Shown: positions 55,266 through 63,998 of the stretch, piece by piece | How the letters are laid out: every line of letters begins with the position of its first letter | How positions within the stretch are numbered: position 1 is the first letter of the stretch | Source of the DNA: Bacillota bacterium | GTDB taxonomy: Bacteria; Bacillota; Clostridia; Acetivibrionales; DSM-2933 | DNA length: 64,000 nucleotides | Reading direction: 5' to 3' | NCBI GenBank assembly: GCA_023430975.1 | Contig: JAEYYB010000009.1 | Span: 1 to 64,000, forward strand | Notes under the pieces: generated by a model | Database searches by the model: none | What the model was told of the DNA's origin: nothing | Seen by the model: the letters and a program-made list of their open reading frames with translations, nothing else | Made by a program: the position numbers and the translations under genes

Positions 55266-57035
55266 TTAAACTCCTACAACTTTTGGAGATGATGTAATTG
55301 TGGTAATTTCACTTTTATAAAGTTTTTGATATATTTTATTATCTTTAATTAAGCTATTATGGTTGCCAAAACCTACAACCTGGCCCTTTGACATTACGAT
55401 TATCTCATCAGCTCCTAAGACAGTGACAAGGCGATGGGCAATAATTAAAACTGTGTGCTTTGTTGCTATATGATCGATTGCTTCTTTGATCTTTATCTGC
55501 GATTCATTATCAAGGGCGGAAGTAGCTTCATCAAACAATATTATTTTTGCATTTCTAAGTAGTGCTCGAGCAATAGCCAATCGTTGTTTTTGTCCTCCTG
55601 AAAGTGTTACACCATTTTCTCCAAGAACGGTGTCATATTTATCAGGGAGTGAATTTATAAAATCATGTATAAATACAATCTTGCATGCTTCAATTAAATC
55701 TTTATCTGTTGCCTCTGGTGATGCAAGTTTTAAGTTTTCTTTAATTGACAGGGTCATAAAATATGGTTCCTGATGTACGATCGCGAGGTTCTCACGCAGA
55801 GAGGTTTCATCAATATCAAAAAGAGGAATACCATCAATAGTAATTATACCTTTTGTGGGTCGGTAAAACCTTAATATAAGGTTAAATAATGTTGTCTTGC
55901 CGCTACCACTTTGCCCAACGATAGCAATTTTTTTATTGGCAGGTATATTTAAATTTATATTGTTGAGAATTTTGGTTTCCTCATCATATTGAAATGAAAC
56001 ATTTTTAAACATAATGTTACCATTTACTTTTTTTAACTTTTGCTTACCAATTGGTTCAATACCATAATTTAAATTGTCAAGCAACCCAAATATACGTTCT
56101 AGTGATGTTAATATTTGTTGTATTGATGCATTTATTTGGGTTATACTCATCAGCGAGTTTGAAAACTGTCCGGAATATGCTGTAAAAGCAATAAAGTTCT
56201 CCATAGTTAGTGTACCCATGTAAACAAAATATCCTCCAACCAGCATAACTATTATTTCTGATGAAAAGTTTACAATTTGGGATAATATTTGTGAAACACT
56301 GCTTATAATATTTATTTTGAATCCTTTCTCCTTTAGGCTTGTAGATAACTCTAAAAAGTTCTTAAAACTGATTATATTTGCTCCTAAGCTTTTTATTTCC
56401 CTAATACCAGAGATGGTTTGATGGACGTGGCTAAAATAGTTATCATTAAGTTCGAAAAATTTTTCATTTTCTTTGCGGATTCTAACGCCGAATTTATGGT
56501 AAACTACAAAAGTTATAGGGAAACAAACAAGTACTAATAAAGCTAGATATATGTTTATACTAAATATTGCAATACCAACAATAATTACCCGTAAAATTTC
56601 AACACTGGTATTAATAAGCTGATTTGTTATTATATCAGCTACTCCACCGACATCACCCTCTAAACGCGACATAAAATCTCCAGTTCGCATTTTATCAAAA
56701 GCTTTTATTGGGAGGTTAAGTATTCTATTGTAAATATCTTTTTTAAGATCAAAGATTATTTGTTGACTTAAAAAGGATGTTAAATATGAACGCATGAAAC
56801 CAGCTAATGTATTTACTACAAATACTATTGTAATAAGTAAGATATTATCTATGACTTTGGGGAAATTATTACCGAAAAGATTAACAATCAATTTTGCCCA
56901 CAGCAATGGTTGAATAATATCAGTAATAATCCCTAATAGTATAGCTAGAAAAGCGAAGATAAATTTTATCTTATATGGTTTTATATATTTAATTGCTTTT
57001 CTTAAAAGGCTCATATCCAATTTGTTTATTAGCAT
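55266..57035 (-). CDS. ABC exporter of the RiPP locus
   Basis: A 589-residue half-transporter, expected to work as a homodimer. The ATG at 57035 behind GGGAGG is preferred to 57065. Six membrane helices occupy about 25-310. The ATPase domain has Walker A GQSGSGKTT, signature LSGGQKQRLAIARALLR and Walker B ILFDEATSALD with its Glu. There is no N-terminal C39 peptidase domain, so it cannot cleave a leader on export. It sits 33 nt after the 105-residue gene and 15 nt before the subtilase, in one transcription unit. Confidence 0.92.
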   Translation of the reverse strand: MLINKLDMSLLRKAIKYIKPYKIKFIFAFLAILLGIITDIIQPLLWAKLIVNLFGNNFPKVIDNILLITIVFVVNTLAGFMRSYLTSFLSQQIIFDLKKDIYNRILNLPIKAFDKMRTGDFMSRLEGDVGGVADIITNQLINTSVEILRVIIVGIAIFSINIYLALLVLVCFPITFVVYHKFGVRIRKENEKFFELNDNYFSHVHQTISGIREIKSLGANIISFKNFLELSTSLKEKGFKINIISSVSQILSQIVNFSSEIIVMLVGGYFVYMGTLTMENFIAFTAYSGQFSNSLMSITQINASIQQILTSLERIFGLLDNLNYGIEPIGKQKLKKVNGNIMFKNVSFQYDEETKILNNINLNIPANKKIAIVGQSGSGKTTLFNLILRFYRPTKGIITIDGIPLFDIDETSLRENLAIVHQEPYFMTLSIKENLKLASPEATDKDLIEACKIVFIHDFINSLPDKYDTVLGENGVTLSGGQKQRLAIARALLRNAKIILFDEATSALDNESQIKIKEAIDHIATKHTVLIIAHRLVTVLGADEIIVMSKGQVVGFGNHNSLIKDNKIYQKLYKSEITTITSSPKVVGV

Positions 57036-57068
57036 TTTACTGACCTCCCGGATACAAATTTTCATCTT

Positions 57069-57386
57069 TTAACAGGCACAACTTTTCTCTTCATTTTTGT
57101 CAAGCATAATCTCATTCGTATGAAAATCTATAAAGTAACTATAACCTTCTGGTGATATCCATTGATATTTTTGTTGCATATCGCTCCACCATTTATCAAA
57201 AGAAACCTCAGTCTTCCCCATATCTAAAACAAGCTTATCATAGATTGAGCTTTTTGCTTCTTCACTTAGCAAAGTATTCTGATTTAATGAATACATTAAT
57301 TCTACCAATCCGTTTTTTCTTTCATACAAACTTTCTATCTGCTCCTTTTCTTCATCAGTAACTGAGCCTATAATCCTTTTTTCCAT
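57069..57386 (-). CDS. CXXX-repeat peptide modification system accessory protein
   Basis: A 105-residue acidic protein, helical in its first half (VTDEEKEQIESLYERKNGLVELMYSLNQN), with an aromatic block FDKWWSDMQQKYQW near 60-75 and a Cys pair at the very end (KSCAC). Size and context agree with the small protein that NCBI/TIGRFAM lists for CXXX-repeat peptide systems (TIGR04116 from memory). A role in presenting the precursor to the radical SAM enzyme is possible but unproven. It starts at ATG behind AAAGGATG, 31 nt after the radical SAM gene. Confidence 0.7.
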   Translation of the reverse strand: MEKRIIGSVTDEEKEQIESLYERKNGLVELMYSLNQNTLLSEEAKSSIYDKLVLDMGKTEVSFDKWWSDMQQKYQWISPEGYSYFIDFHTNEIMLDKNEEKSCAC

Positions 57387-57417
57387 TTATAATCATCCTT
57401 TCATGTATTGATTAATA

Positions 57418-59562
57418 TTAAAGACATTTACTTTTGTTAAACTCATAAATTTTTGTGAGTGGATCCAGATAATCCACTGGTTCTAAATTATTTTCAAACG
57501 ATTGGCCGAGCTTTTCAAGGCTTTGCTGAAGCTTTAGTGAGGTCCGGCGCTCAATGTGACCTGTAACACACTGAATCTTTGGGGGTGTATTATATTCACC
57601 TGTCATTTTCTTGTTTAAATATTTACACCTCTGACAGTGGTAGGCATCACACGCATTACAGATAGGAGCTCTGCCTAATCCCAGAAGTTCAGAATTCTTA
57701 ATATTTATTCCCTCTTCAAGGCTTCCTATTGAGTCTTCCGGGTTATTGAAGTAAAAAGCGGGACAAATATATAACTTACCATTAGGTGCTAAGGCATAGC
57801 TTTTAATTCCTGCTTCACAATTTGCCATTCCTTTTAAGTAGAAAATGTCAGTGAGTACGTTCACTTCACCCAAATCACCTGTCAATTGACAGTGCTTAAA
57901 AAGTGTACAGGCTATTTTGTCCAACTCATGCTCATAAAGATCCAGATCATCCTTGCTCCAATATTCAAGGCCTTGAAAACTGATATTTACACGGCAGTCC
58001 GACTTTATTAAGGTTTCAACATTATGGCTCAAAAGACTGATATCCTTTTTTGTTACAAGTAGAATGCATGTCTCTGCATTTGTAATTTCCGGAAAATCAG
58101 AATTTTTATACACAGCGAGATCATCAGAATCAAGAATAGACAGTTCACCTGAAATTAAGTACCCATCCTTTTTGGTATTGGTCAAAAAAACCGGTATCAT
58201 GTTATTATTATCAGCAAAAGTTATCCCTTTTGCTAAAGTTTCATCACTCATTTTATTTATGATTGAACCATTAAGGTGGCTGACATAACCACAGTGAGGA
58301 GTTATATCATCGGATGTAATAAATTGTAGATATAGACCGGGGCTAGTTTTACTCCTGCTTCTTTTTATTTTCTCATACTCAGAAGTAACTCCCGTAACCT
58401 CTTTAAATTTCGTCCAGAAGTAATCATTGGCACGGCAATTGGCCTTATGCATTTTGCATATAAAAGTGGCACGTTGATATATGGTATCACTATCAGCATT
58501 ATCGTAGTTGCACGCCTGGCACCATGCACAATTGCTTGCAACTTTACAGTTTATGCACTCCTCCTTGCATTGATTTGGTACATTTAAGGCTAGAAAAGGC
58601 CTTACTCTGTCTTCATCAATCCCTGAATAAACATCTCCTACCTTCCATCCCTTATATTTGTTTAAAGAATAATCAGCAAAACGCACACAAGGGAAAAAGT
58701 TCCCCTCATAATCTATAGCAAGCATCTGCCCTGCACCGCAATAATTCATGCCTAAAGTTTCATCATCTAGAGGGTGACCTGTCCTTTCATTAAAAAAGCG
58801 GACACTGTAATCTTTCCACAGGCCATTATCTAGAATATAATCCGCAAGCTCATGCAGTTGACTTTCGAAAATCAAATCATCCCCTTCATTCCATACATCT
58901 TCAAATACCACGTTAGCTGGAATATTGTTAAGTCCCAGTTCCCAGAGATGAATAATACTTTCTTTCAGATAAGGTAAATCGGAGCTTGCAAAGGTTACTT
59001 TTGTAGATGCTCCCGGGAATTGCTGCTGCCATAGTGGCACATTTCTCACAACATCATCATAAGAACCCCGTCCATCGCAGTAAATACGGTTCATATCATG
59101 TTTTTCCTTGTTACCATCGATTGTTATGCTCACTGATAAGTGGAGACGGTTTTTGGCAATATATTGTTGTACTCTAGGATCATCGTATAAAATACCATTA
59201 GTTGAAAAACTGAACCGATAGCTATTAAACCATTCATGATTCATCAAGTACATTTGAATCTTGATATAGTCACTGATCCTGTCAATCAGATCAATTTCTA
59301 AAAATGGTTCTCCTCCAATAAAGTCCCATATTACAGATGGATAGTCTTTTACAAACTCCTTATTGTTTAAAACATAATCAACTGCTTCTTTTGCAACTTC
59401 AAAGCTCATTTTATTGACCTGGTTTTTACCTGTTAAATAACAGTATTTGCAAATAAGATTGCAATCTTCTGTTACTATGAATGTTATTGTTTTGGCTGAG
59501 CCACTCTTCCACTCTGGCGGCATACTACCCATTTCGTATGAACGGGTTGACTGGCTGCTCAT
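57418..59562 (-). CDS. Radical SAM peptide maturase, two-part fusion (CXXX-repeat target)
   Basis: A 714-residue protein. The N-terminal half (about 25-390) has the radical SAM cluster motif C34-LIC38-KYC41 (CNLICKYCY), the GGEP motif near 84-87 and a SPASM-like Cys set (CGAGQ near 274; CKEECINCKVASNCAWC near 329). The C-terminal half (about 400-714) has no CxxxCxxC. It carries a second SPASM-like group: CEAGIKSYALAPNGKLYICP near 580, then CNACDAYHCQRC near 632 and a final Cys. This half resembles the family named CXXX repeat peptide maturase (TIGR04119 from memory), normally a separate gene beside the radical SAM (TIGR04115). Thioether crosslinking of cysteines is the usual chemistry of this group; here it is inference. 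It starts at ATG behind GGGAGG. Confidence 0.88.
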   Translation of the reverse strand: MSSQSTRSYEMGSMPPEWKSGSAKTITFIVTEDCNLICKYCYLTGKNQVNKMSFEVAKEAVDYVLNNKEFVKDYPSVIWDFIGGEPFLEIDLIDRISDYIKIQMYLMNHEWFNSYRFSFSTNGILYDDPRVQQYIAKNRLHLSVSITIDGNKEKHDMNRIYCDGRGSYDDVVRNVPLWQQQFPGASTKVTFASSDLPYLKESIIHLWELGLNNIPANVVFEDVWNEGDDLIFESQLHELADYILDNGLWKDYSVRFFNERTGHPLDDETLGMNYCGAGQMLAIDYEGNFFPCVRFADYSLNKYKGWKVGDVYSGIDEDRVRPFLALNVPNQCKEECINCKVASNCAWCQACNYDNADSDTIYQRATFICKMHKANCRANDYFWTKFKEVTGVTSEYEKIKRSRSKTSPGLYLQFITSDDITPHCGYVSHLNGSIINKMSDETLAKGITFADNNNMIPVFLTNTKKDGYLISGELSILDSDDLAVYKNSDFPEITNAETCILLVTKKDISLLSHNVETLIKSDCRVNISFQGLEYWSKDDLDLYEHELDKIACTLFKHCQLTGDLGEVNVLTDIFYLKGMANCEAGIKSYALAPNGKLYICPAFYFNNPEDSIGSLEEGINIKNSELLGLGRAPICNACDAYHCQRCKYLNKKMTGEYNTPPKIQCVTGHIERRTSLKLQQSLEKLGQSFENNLEPVDYLDPLTKIYEFNKSKCL

Positions 59563-59765
59563 AATTAGTTTCCTCCCTAAAATAATATTTTAGATATGTT
59601 AATCTATAAATTTTAAATGCACAATAATACGGAACAGAAAGCACTTTTGTAAATAAAGCTTTTTTTAAGGCATTTAGGCCATTTTAAAAAATAACGTATA
59701 CAGCATTTTGGTCACAAAGCTCTCCATGGAAGCTTTTAGCTTCCCAACAGAGGAACCTTATTTTG

Positions 59766-59832
59766 CATTTCAAAAAATGTAAATTAATTTTTTTGAAATG
59801 GTAATTGACCAGTTATTTTTTTGGAATCACCT
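59766..59832. repeat. Palindromic repeat, family C, copy 2
   Basis: CATTTCAAAAAA and TTTTTTGAAATG form a stem, followed by TTGACCAGTTATTTTTTTGG and AATCACCT, nearly the same tail as at 23595-23621. The rest of the 313-nt gap 59563-59875 holds a GGAAGC/GCTTCC hairpin (59728-59744) and a perfect 21-nt palindrome AAGTATTAAT-A-ATTAATACTT (59837-59857). That palindrome could attenuate transcription between precursor and maturase. Confidence 0.6.
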
Positions 59833-59875
59833 TAGTAAGTATTAATAATTAATACTTAAGATCTGGTATTGAAAA

Positions 59876-60079
59876 TTACCAATCCATATTATGATATGTA
59901 TAACCTCCACAGCTGCCTTTACAACCACCTTTACAGCGTCCAGAACAACTATTATGACAAGCTGTCTTACAACCACCTTTGCAGCCGCCATCACATCCGC
60001 CTACACAGAATGTCGAACAGCCATAACCTGCTACATTTTCTTTAACTTCTTTAATCTTCTTCGAATATAAACGTTTCAT
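59876..60079 (-). CDS. CXXX-repeat RiPP precursor peptide
   Basis: A 67-residue peptide; the start is the ATG at 60079, right behind AAGGAGGAG. A basic 20-residue leader (MKRLYSKKIKEVKENVAGYG) precedes a core with ten cysteines at 21, 25, 29, 33, 37, 41, 45, 49, 53 and 57, exactly every fourth residue. Between them are mostly Gly, Lys and Ser (GGCKGGCK). It ends with a short aromatic tail (GGYTYHNMDW). The strict C-x3 period, with the adjoining radical SAM maturase, marks it as the modification target. No database hit was run. It leads the minus-strand operon, 313 nt ahead of the maturase. Confidence 0.92.
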   Translation of the reverse strand: MKRLYSKKIKEVKENVAGYGCSTFCVGGCDGGCKGGCKTACHNSCSGRCKGGCKGSCGGYTYHNMDW

Positions 60080-60116
60080 TTTAGAACTCCTCCTTAAAAT
60101 TATATTATTTTGATCC

Positions 60117-60135
60117 TGCACCATATTATTGTGCA
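60117..60135. promoter_or_regulatory. Inverted repeat upstream of the RiPP precursor
   Basis: TGCAC and GTGCA are separated by 9 nt, about 40 nt before the precursor start codon. It could be an operator for the neighbouring response regulator. The remaining 400 nt to the kinase gene (to 60541) is AT-rich with no gene and must hold both divergent promoters. Confidence 0.35.
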
Positions 60136-60541
60136 AAAATTAGCTGCTAAAGAGATTATAAAGTAATATATAGGCATTTGCTTTTTTGTGCTACCCTATG
60201 AAATTCAACCTTAATTGTTACGTAGATAAAATATCATATTACGAATTGTGTTGCTATATAAAACCATAATATCAAGCATATGTCATTAAACATTGAGCAA
60301 CTTTCACTTTGGGGAGAAAATCTCATACAGTTGTAACGTTATAATAGAAACAGATATATGTTTAGCAAAAGTATTTGATCTAAACTTGAAATAAGCTCAA
60401 TTTATTGGCAATTATAATGTTTAGTATAGTTAGAAAGGTCTTGTTATTTAGCATAATATATGGTAGTGTAATTCATATAAATTACATTTATCATATTGTG
60501 TTTAAGTGCATTGTAGTTGTATGTAAGAACGGGATGGTTTT

Positions 60542-62278
60542 ATGGCTTCATTGGATATTACAAATGTAATATTGCAATCAGTAATTGCTTTATTACTATT
60601 AGCTCTTATTGTTTTTTCACTTACTAAATGTAAGAAATGTGTATTATTATATTCACTCGTTCTTTTACAATTAGATATATTATTTTGGACATTGTTTGGT
60701 ATTATGCAAGTATTTACGCTCGACAAACCTGGATTTCTTCTGTTTGGCTATTTGAAATATCTATCAATATGTTATTCTGGTCTTCTTTTCATAATATTTT
60801 GTTATATTTATACAACAAAAAATATAAAAAATCTTAAATACTTGATAATAATACTAGGTATACCATCAACACTATGCTATATTGGGGTGCTGACAAATGA
60901 ATTACATCATCTTTTCTTTATTGAGTTTAAATTTTATGGTCTCACTAAGTATGGAGTATTATTTGTAATTGAAACTATAATTTCATATTTATACTTCATA
61001 ATAGGTTGTATTTTGTTAATAATACATAAGGTGAATCAGCCGAAATCTATTCAAAAACAGGTGCTATTTATTCTTATTGCATTTATTTGTCCTTTTATTA
61101 TTAACGCAATGATGGTTTGTGGTATAATAAATTTTCATAAAATTGATTTAACAGTAGTATGTTTTGCTTTTACAATGATGTTTTTAACCATTGCCATAGG
61201 AAAATATAAGCTACTAAACATTATACCTATTGCTCTCGAGGAAATAACTCAAAACATGCATGAATCAATTTTAGTAATTGATTCATTTAATAATATAGTG
61301 TATACGAATAGGTCTTTGTTATTAAACTTTTGCTACAATAAAAAAAGCTTAATAAATGAGCCAATTACTAATTTTGTAAGTGGACTAAGGAATAATATTT
61401 ATTGCAATGAGTTTAGTACAACGATACTTGATGCTATGGAATTTGGAACAAATGAATATTTATATGGTGAATTAAAGATTATGGAACCTCAACAAAAATA
61501 TTATTTTGCATATGTTAAACCAATTTATAACTTAAAAAACAAGTTGATTGGAAGGGTATTCTCATTTAATGACGTTTCTGATTATAGGCAGTTAGTTGAA
61601 AAATTAGCTTTGTTTAAAGAACGGGATCGAATAGCAGTTGAAATGCATGATAATCTTGGGAGAACATTAACTTTATTAGGAGCAAATCTTGAACTGGGTT
61701 TATATGAGCTGGAAAATGCTAAAATAAATTATCCAGGTACATCAAAAGACAAGTTCTTCGAATCTCTAAATCTTTCCAAAGAAGGATTGAGGCAATTAAG
61801 ATCTTTTGTATATGGTATTACAAATATCCAAGTAGATAAGCAAAAAGGCAAAAATTTAGTTGAATCATTAAATAATTTGTTTTCAAAGTATGCAGACCTT
61901 GGTCTCAAAATTGATTTTACTTTTAATAAAAAAAGCTTTTCTGATAATTTCATATATGATGCGTTTATTTGTAAAATATGTCAGGAAGCACTTACGAATA
62001 CTATTCGCCATGGAAAGGCAAAACAAGTTAAAATAAGTCTTGATTTTGATATTAATGTGATTAAGTTAAATATAGTCGATGATGGTAAGGGATGTGCCGA
62101 GATTAAAAAGAATTTTGGCTTAAGTAGAATTACTGAATATGTTTCAGGAGTAAATGGCAAGATTCAACTAAGTTCGAAAAAGGATGAAGGTTTTAATATT
62201 TATATAGAATTACCCAATAATGTAGATTTACCTGAGACTAAAGAGGTACATAAATTATATAATGAGGTGATATTTTGA
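60542..62278 (+). CDS. Sensor histidine kinase with 7TM input domain
   Basis: A 578-residue kinase. Seven membrane helices (about 10-225) match the N-terminal 7TM region seen in many Firmicutes kinases. A PAS-like domain follows (about 230-350). Next is a HisKA_3-type dimerisation segment with the phospho-acceptor His369 in VEMHDNLGRTLTLLGANLE. The ATP-binding domain has CQEALTNTIRHGKA (N box) and DDGKGC (G1 box). The 7TM domain is suited to sense a small or membrane-active ligand. It is transcribed away from the RiPP operon and overlaps the response regulator gene. It may sense the product peptide or cell-envelope stress. Confidence 0.93.
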   Translation: MASLDITNVILQSVIALLLLALIVFSLTKCKKCVLLYSLVLLQLDILFWTLFGIMQVFTLDKPGFLLFGYLKYLSICYSGLLFIIFCYIYTTKNIKNLKYLIIILGIPSTLCYIGVLTNELHHLFFIEFKFYGLTKYGVLFVIETIISYLYFIIGCILLIIHKVNQPKSIQKQVLFILIAFICPFIINAMMVCGIINFHKIDLTVVCFAFTMMFLTIAIGKYKLLNIIPIALEEITQNMHESILVIDSFNNIVYTNRSLLLNFCYNKKSLINEPITNFVSGLRNNIYCNEFSTTILDAMEFGTNEYLYGELKIMEPQQKYYFAYVKPIYNLKNKLIGRVFSFNDVSDYRQLVEKLALFKERDRIAVEMHDNLGRTLTLLGANLELGLYELENAKINYPGTSKDKFFESLNLSKEGLRQLRSFVYGITNIQVDKQKGKNLVESLNNLFSKYADLGLKIDFTFNKKSFSDNFIYDAFICKICQEALTNTIRHGKAKQVKISLDFDINVIKLNIVDDGKGCAEIKKNFGLSRITEYVSGVNGKIQLSSKKDEGFNIYIELPNNVDLPETKEVHKLYNEVIF

Positions 62279-62913
62279 TAAATGTTGTTATTGCTGACGA
62301 TGAAACTATTTTACGTGAAAGTATAAAATATAGACTAAATAGTGATGAAAGCATTAATATTGTTGGTTGTGCTGGAAATGGATATGAAACTATTGATTTA
62401 TGCGGAAAAGGCAATGTTGATGTAGTCCTTATGGACATAAAAATGCCAGAGTGTGATGGTATTGAAGCAACGAAAATTATTAAAGAAAAATATAGATTTA
62501 TAAAAATTATCATATTAACAACGTTTACAAATGATGAAAGTTTTAGAGCTGCCATATCTAATGGTGCCGATGGTTACTTATTAAAGGATGTGACACCTGA
62601 TATTCTGATAAATGCTATTAAAAATGTGCATAGTAACCTTAAGATAATTCATGATGATGTATTTCAAATGCTTTCAGAGGTGAAAGATACTGTAGGTGAA
62701 GAGAATCAACATATATACAAGCATGACTTAAGTGAAAAGGAAATTTCAATTGTACGATATATTGTACAAGGAAAATCAACACAGGAAATGTCTAAAGAGC
62801 TGTTTTTAAGTGAAGGAAGAGTAAGAAATTTAATAGCTGATATTTTAAGTAAACTAAAATTAAGAGATAGAGTTCAACTTGCTGTATACGCAATAAAAAA
62901 TAAAATCGTATAA
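62275..62913 (+). CDS. NarL/LuxR-type response regulator
   Basis: A 212-residue regulator. The receiver domain has acidic pair DD at residues 8-9, phospho-acceptor Asp54 (VVLMDIKMPE) and Lys105 (YLLKDV). A C-terminal LuxR helix-turn-helix (about 148-210) has LSEKEISIVRYIVQGKSTQE and VRNLIADILSKLKLRDR. The TTG start overlaps the kinase stop (TTGA), behind GAGGTG, so kinase and regulator are translated together. Probable target promoters are its own and the divergent RiPP promoter, which is inference. Confidence 0.94.
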   Translation: MINVVIADDETILRESIKYRLNSDESINIVGCAGNGYETIDLCGKGNVDVVLMDIKMPECDGIEATKIIKEKYRFIKIIILTTFTNDESFRAAISNGADGYLLKDVTPDILINAIKNVHSNLKIIHDDVFQMLSEVKDTVGEENQHIYKHDLSEKEISIVRYIVQGKSTQEMSKELFLSEGRVRNLIADILSKLKLRDRVQLAVYAIKNKIV

Positions 62914-63197
62914 TGTTCTTGCATTTTTTTATTTTACCATATAATCAACATATTTCCAATGCTGAAAGTAGCCATAGGCTCTAAGCTAATACAGCTTTTG
63001 ATCAGGAAATTTAATTATATTGAGTTTTGGAGCTCAATAGGTAGATAATACAGTAGAATGATTTACAGCGATTGGGTTAAAGGCGGTGATACAGAAGAGA
63101 TATCAAGGCGTGACAAATTTGTATTTTTGTATGTGACAAACAAAGGAGCACACATTAATTTAACCCAGAAAAATCATAATAATAACAGGCTCATGTT

Positions 63198-63998
63198 CTA
63201 ATATCCTATTGTATTCAACAGGATTCTCAATTCATCAATATTTAACTGTTGTTTACTATCTGATAAGGCAAGTTCCGGTTTTGGATGTACTTCTACCATG
63301 ATTCCATCGGCACCAACAGCTAGTACTGCTTTTGCAATTTGGTTAACAATGTCTTTCCTTCCGAGAGAATGGCTAAGATCAACAATTATCGGCAAATTGG
63401 TTTCTCTTTTTACTATAGGGATAGATGAAATATCTAATGTATTTCTGGTTTTTGTTTCAAAAGTTCGTATGCCTCGTTCACAAAGAATAATATTTCTATT
63501 TCCTTGCAATGCGATATATTCCGCTGCGTAGATAAGTTCGTTAATTGATGAACTCATTCCTTTTTTCAAAATGATTGGCTTATTTGTTCGTCCAACTTCT
63601 TTTAATAACTCGAAGTTTTGCATGTTTCTAGCACCGATTTGAAGAACATCTGCATACTTCTGAACTAGGTAAACATCTCGTGTATCCACTACTTCAGTAA
63701 CAGAATATAGATTGTATTTATTACTAACTTCGTGTAATATTTTTAATCCTTCTTCTTTCAATCCCTGAAAATCATAAGGTGATGTTCTTGGCTTATATGC
63801 ACCTGCACGAATAAACTTTACACCAGTGTCCCTAAGTGTTTTTGCAACTTGGTCCAAGTATTCAAAGTTTTCAACCGCACATGGCCCTGCGATAACAATA
63901 GGAAGTTGAGGATCAATATCAAACATCTCATTTAATTTTAGAAGTTTAACTTCACTTTGGGTACCAACCAGAAGTTTCCTTTCATTGTTTATTCCCAT
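63198..63998 (-). CDS. aroF: 3-deoxy-7-phosphoheptulonate (DAHP) synthase, AroF/KDO8PS-like class
   Basis: It condenses phosphoenolpyruvate and erythrose 4-phosphate, the first step of the shikimate pathway. The 266 residues show IVIAGPCAVEN, RAGAYKPRTSPYDFQG, VLQIGARNMQNFELL, ILKKGMSSSI and the metal-binding VDLSHSLGRKD. This is the short core class (type I-beta) without a chorismate mutase or ACT regulatory domain in view. The ATG at 63998 is close to the window end, so the gene may start further upstream and carry an N-terminal extension. The gap 62914-63197 upstream of its stop holds no clear gene. Confidence 0.92.
   Translation of the reverse strand: MGINNERKLLVGTQSEVKLLKLNEMFDIDPQLPIVIAGPCAVENFEYLDQVAKTLRDTGVKFIRAGAYKPRTSPYDFQGLKEEGLKILHEVSNKYNLYSVTEVVDTRDVYLVQKYADVLQIGARNMQNFELLKEVGRTNKPIILKKGMSSSINELIYAAEYIALQGNRNIILCERGIRTFETKTRNTLDISSIPIVKRETNLPIIVDLSHSLGRKDIVNQIAKAVLAVGADGIMVEVHPKPELALSDSKQQLNIDELRILLNTIGY

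Noticed and set aside
63058..63201. 47-codon frame overlapping the end of the DAHP synthase gene
   Set aside because: No ribosome site, no recognisable family, and it overlaps a real gene on the other strand.
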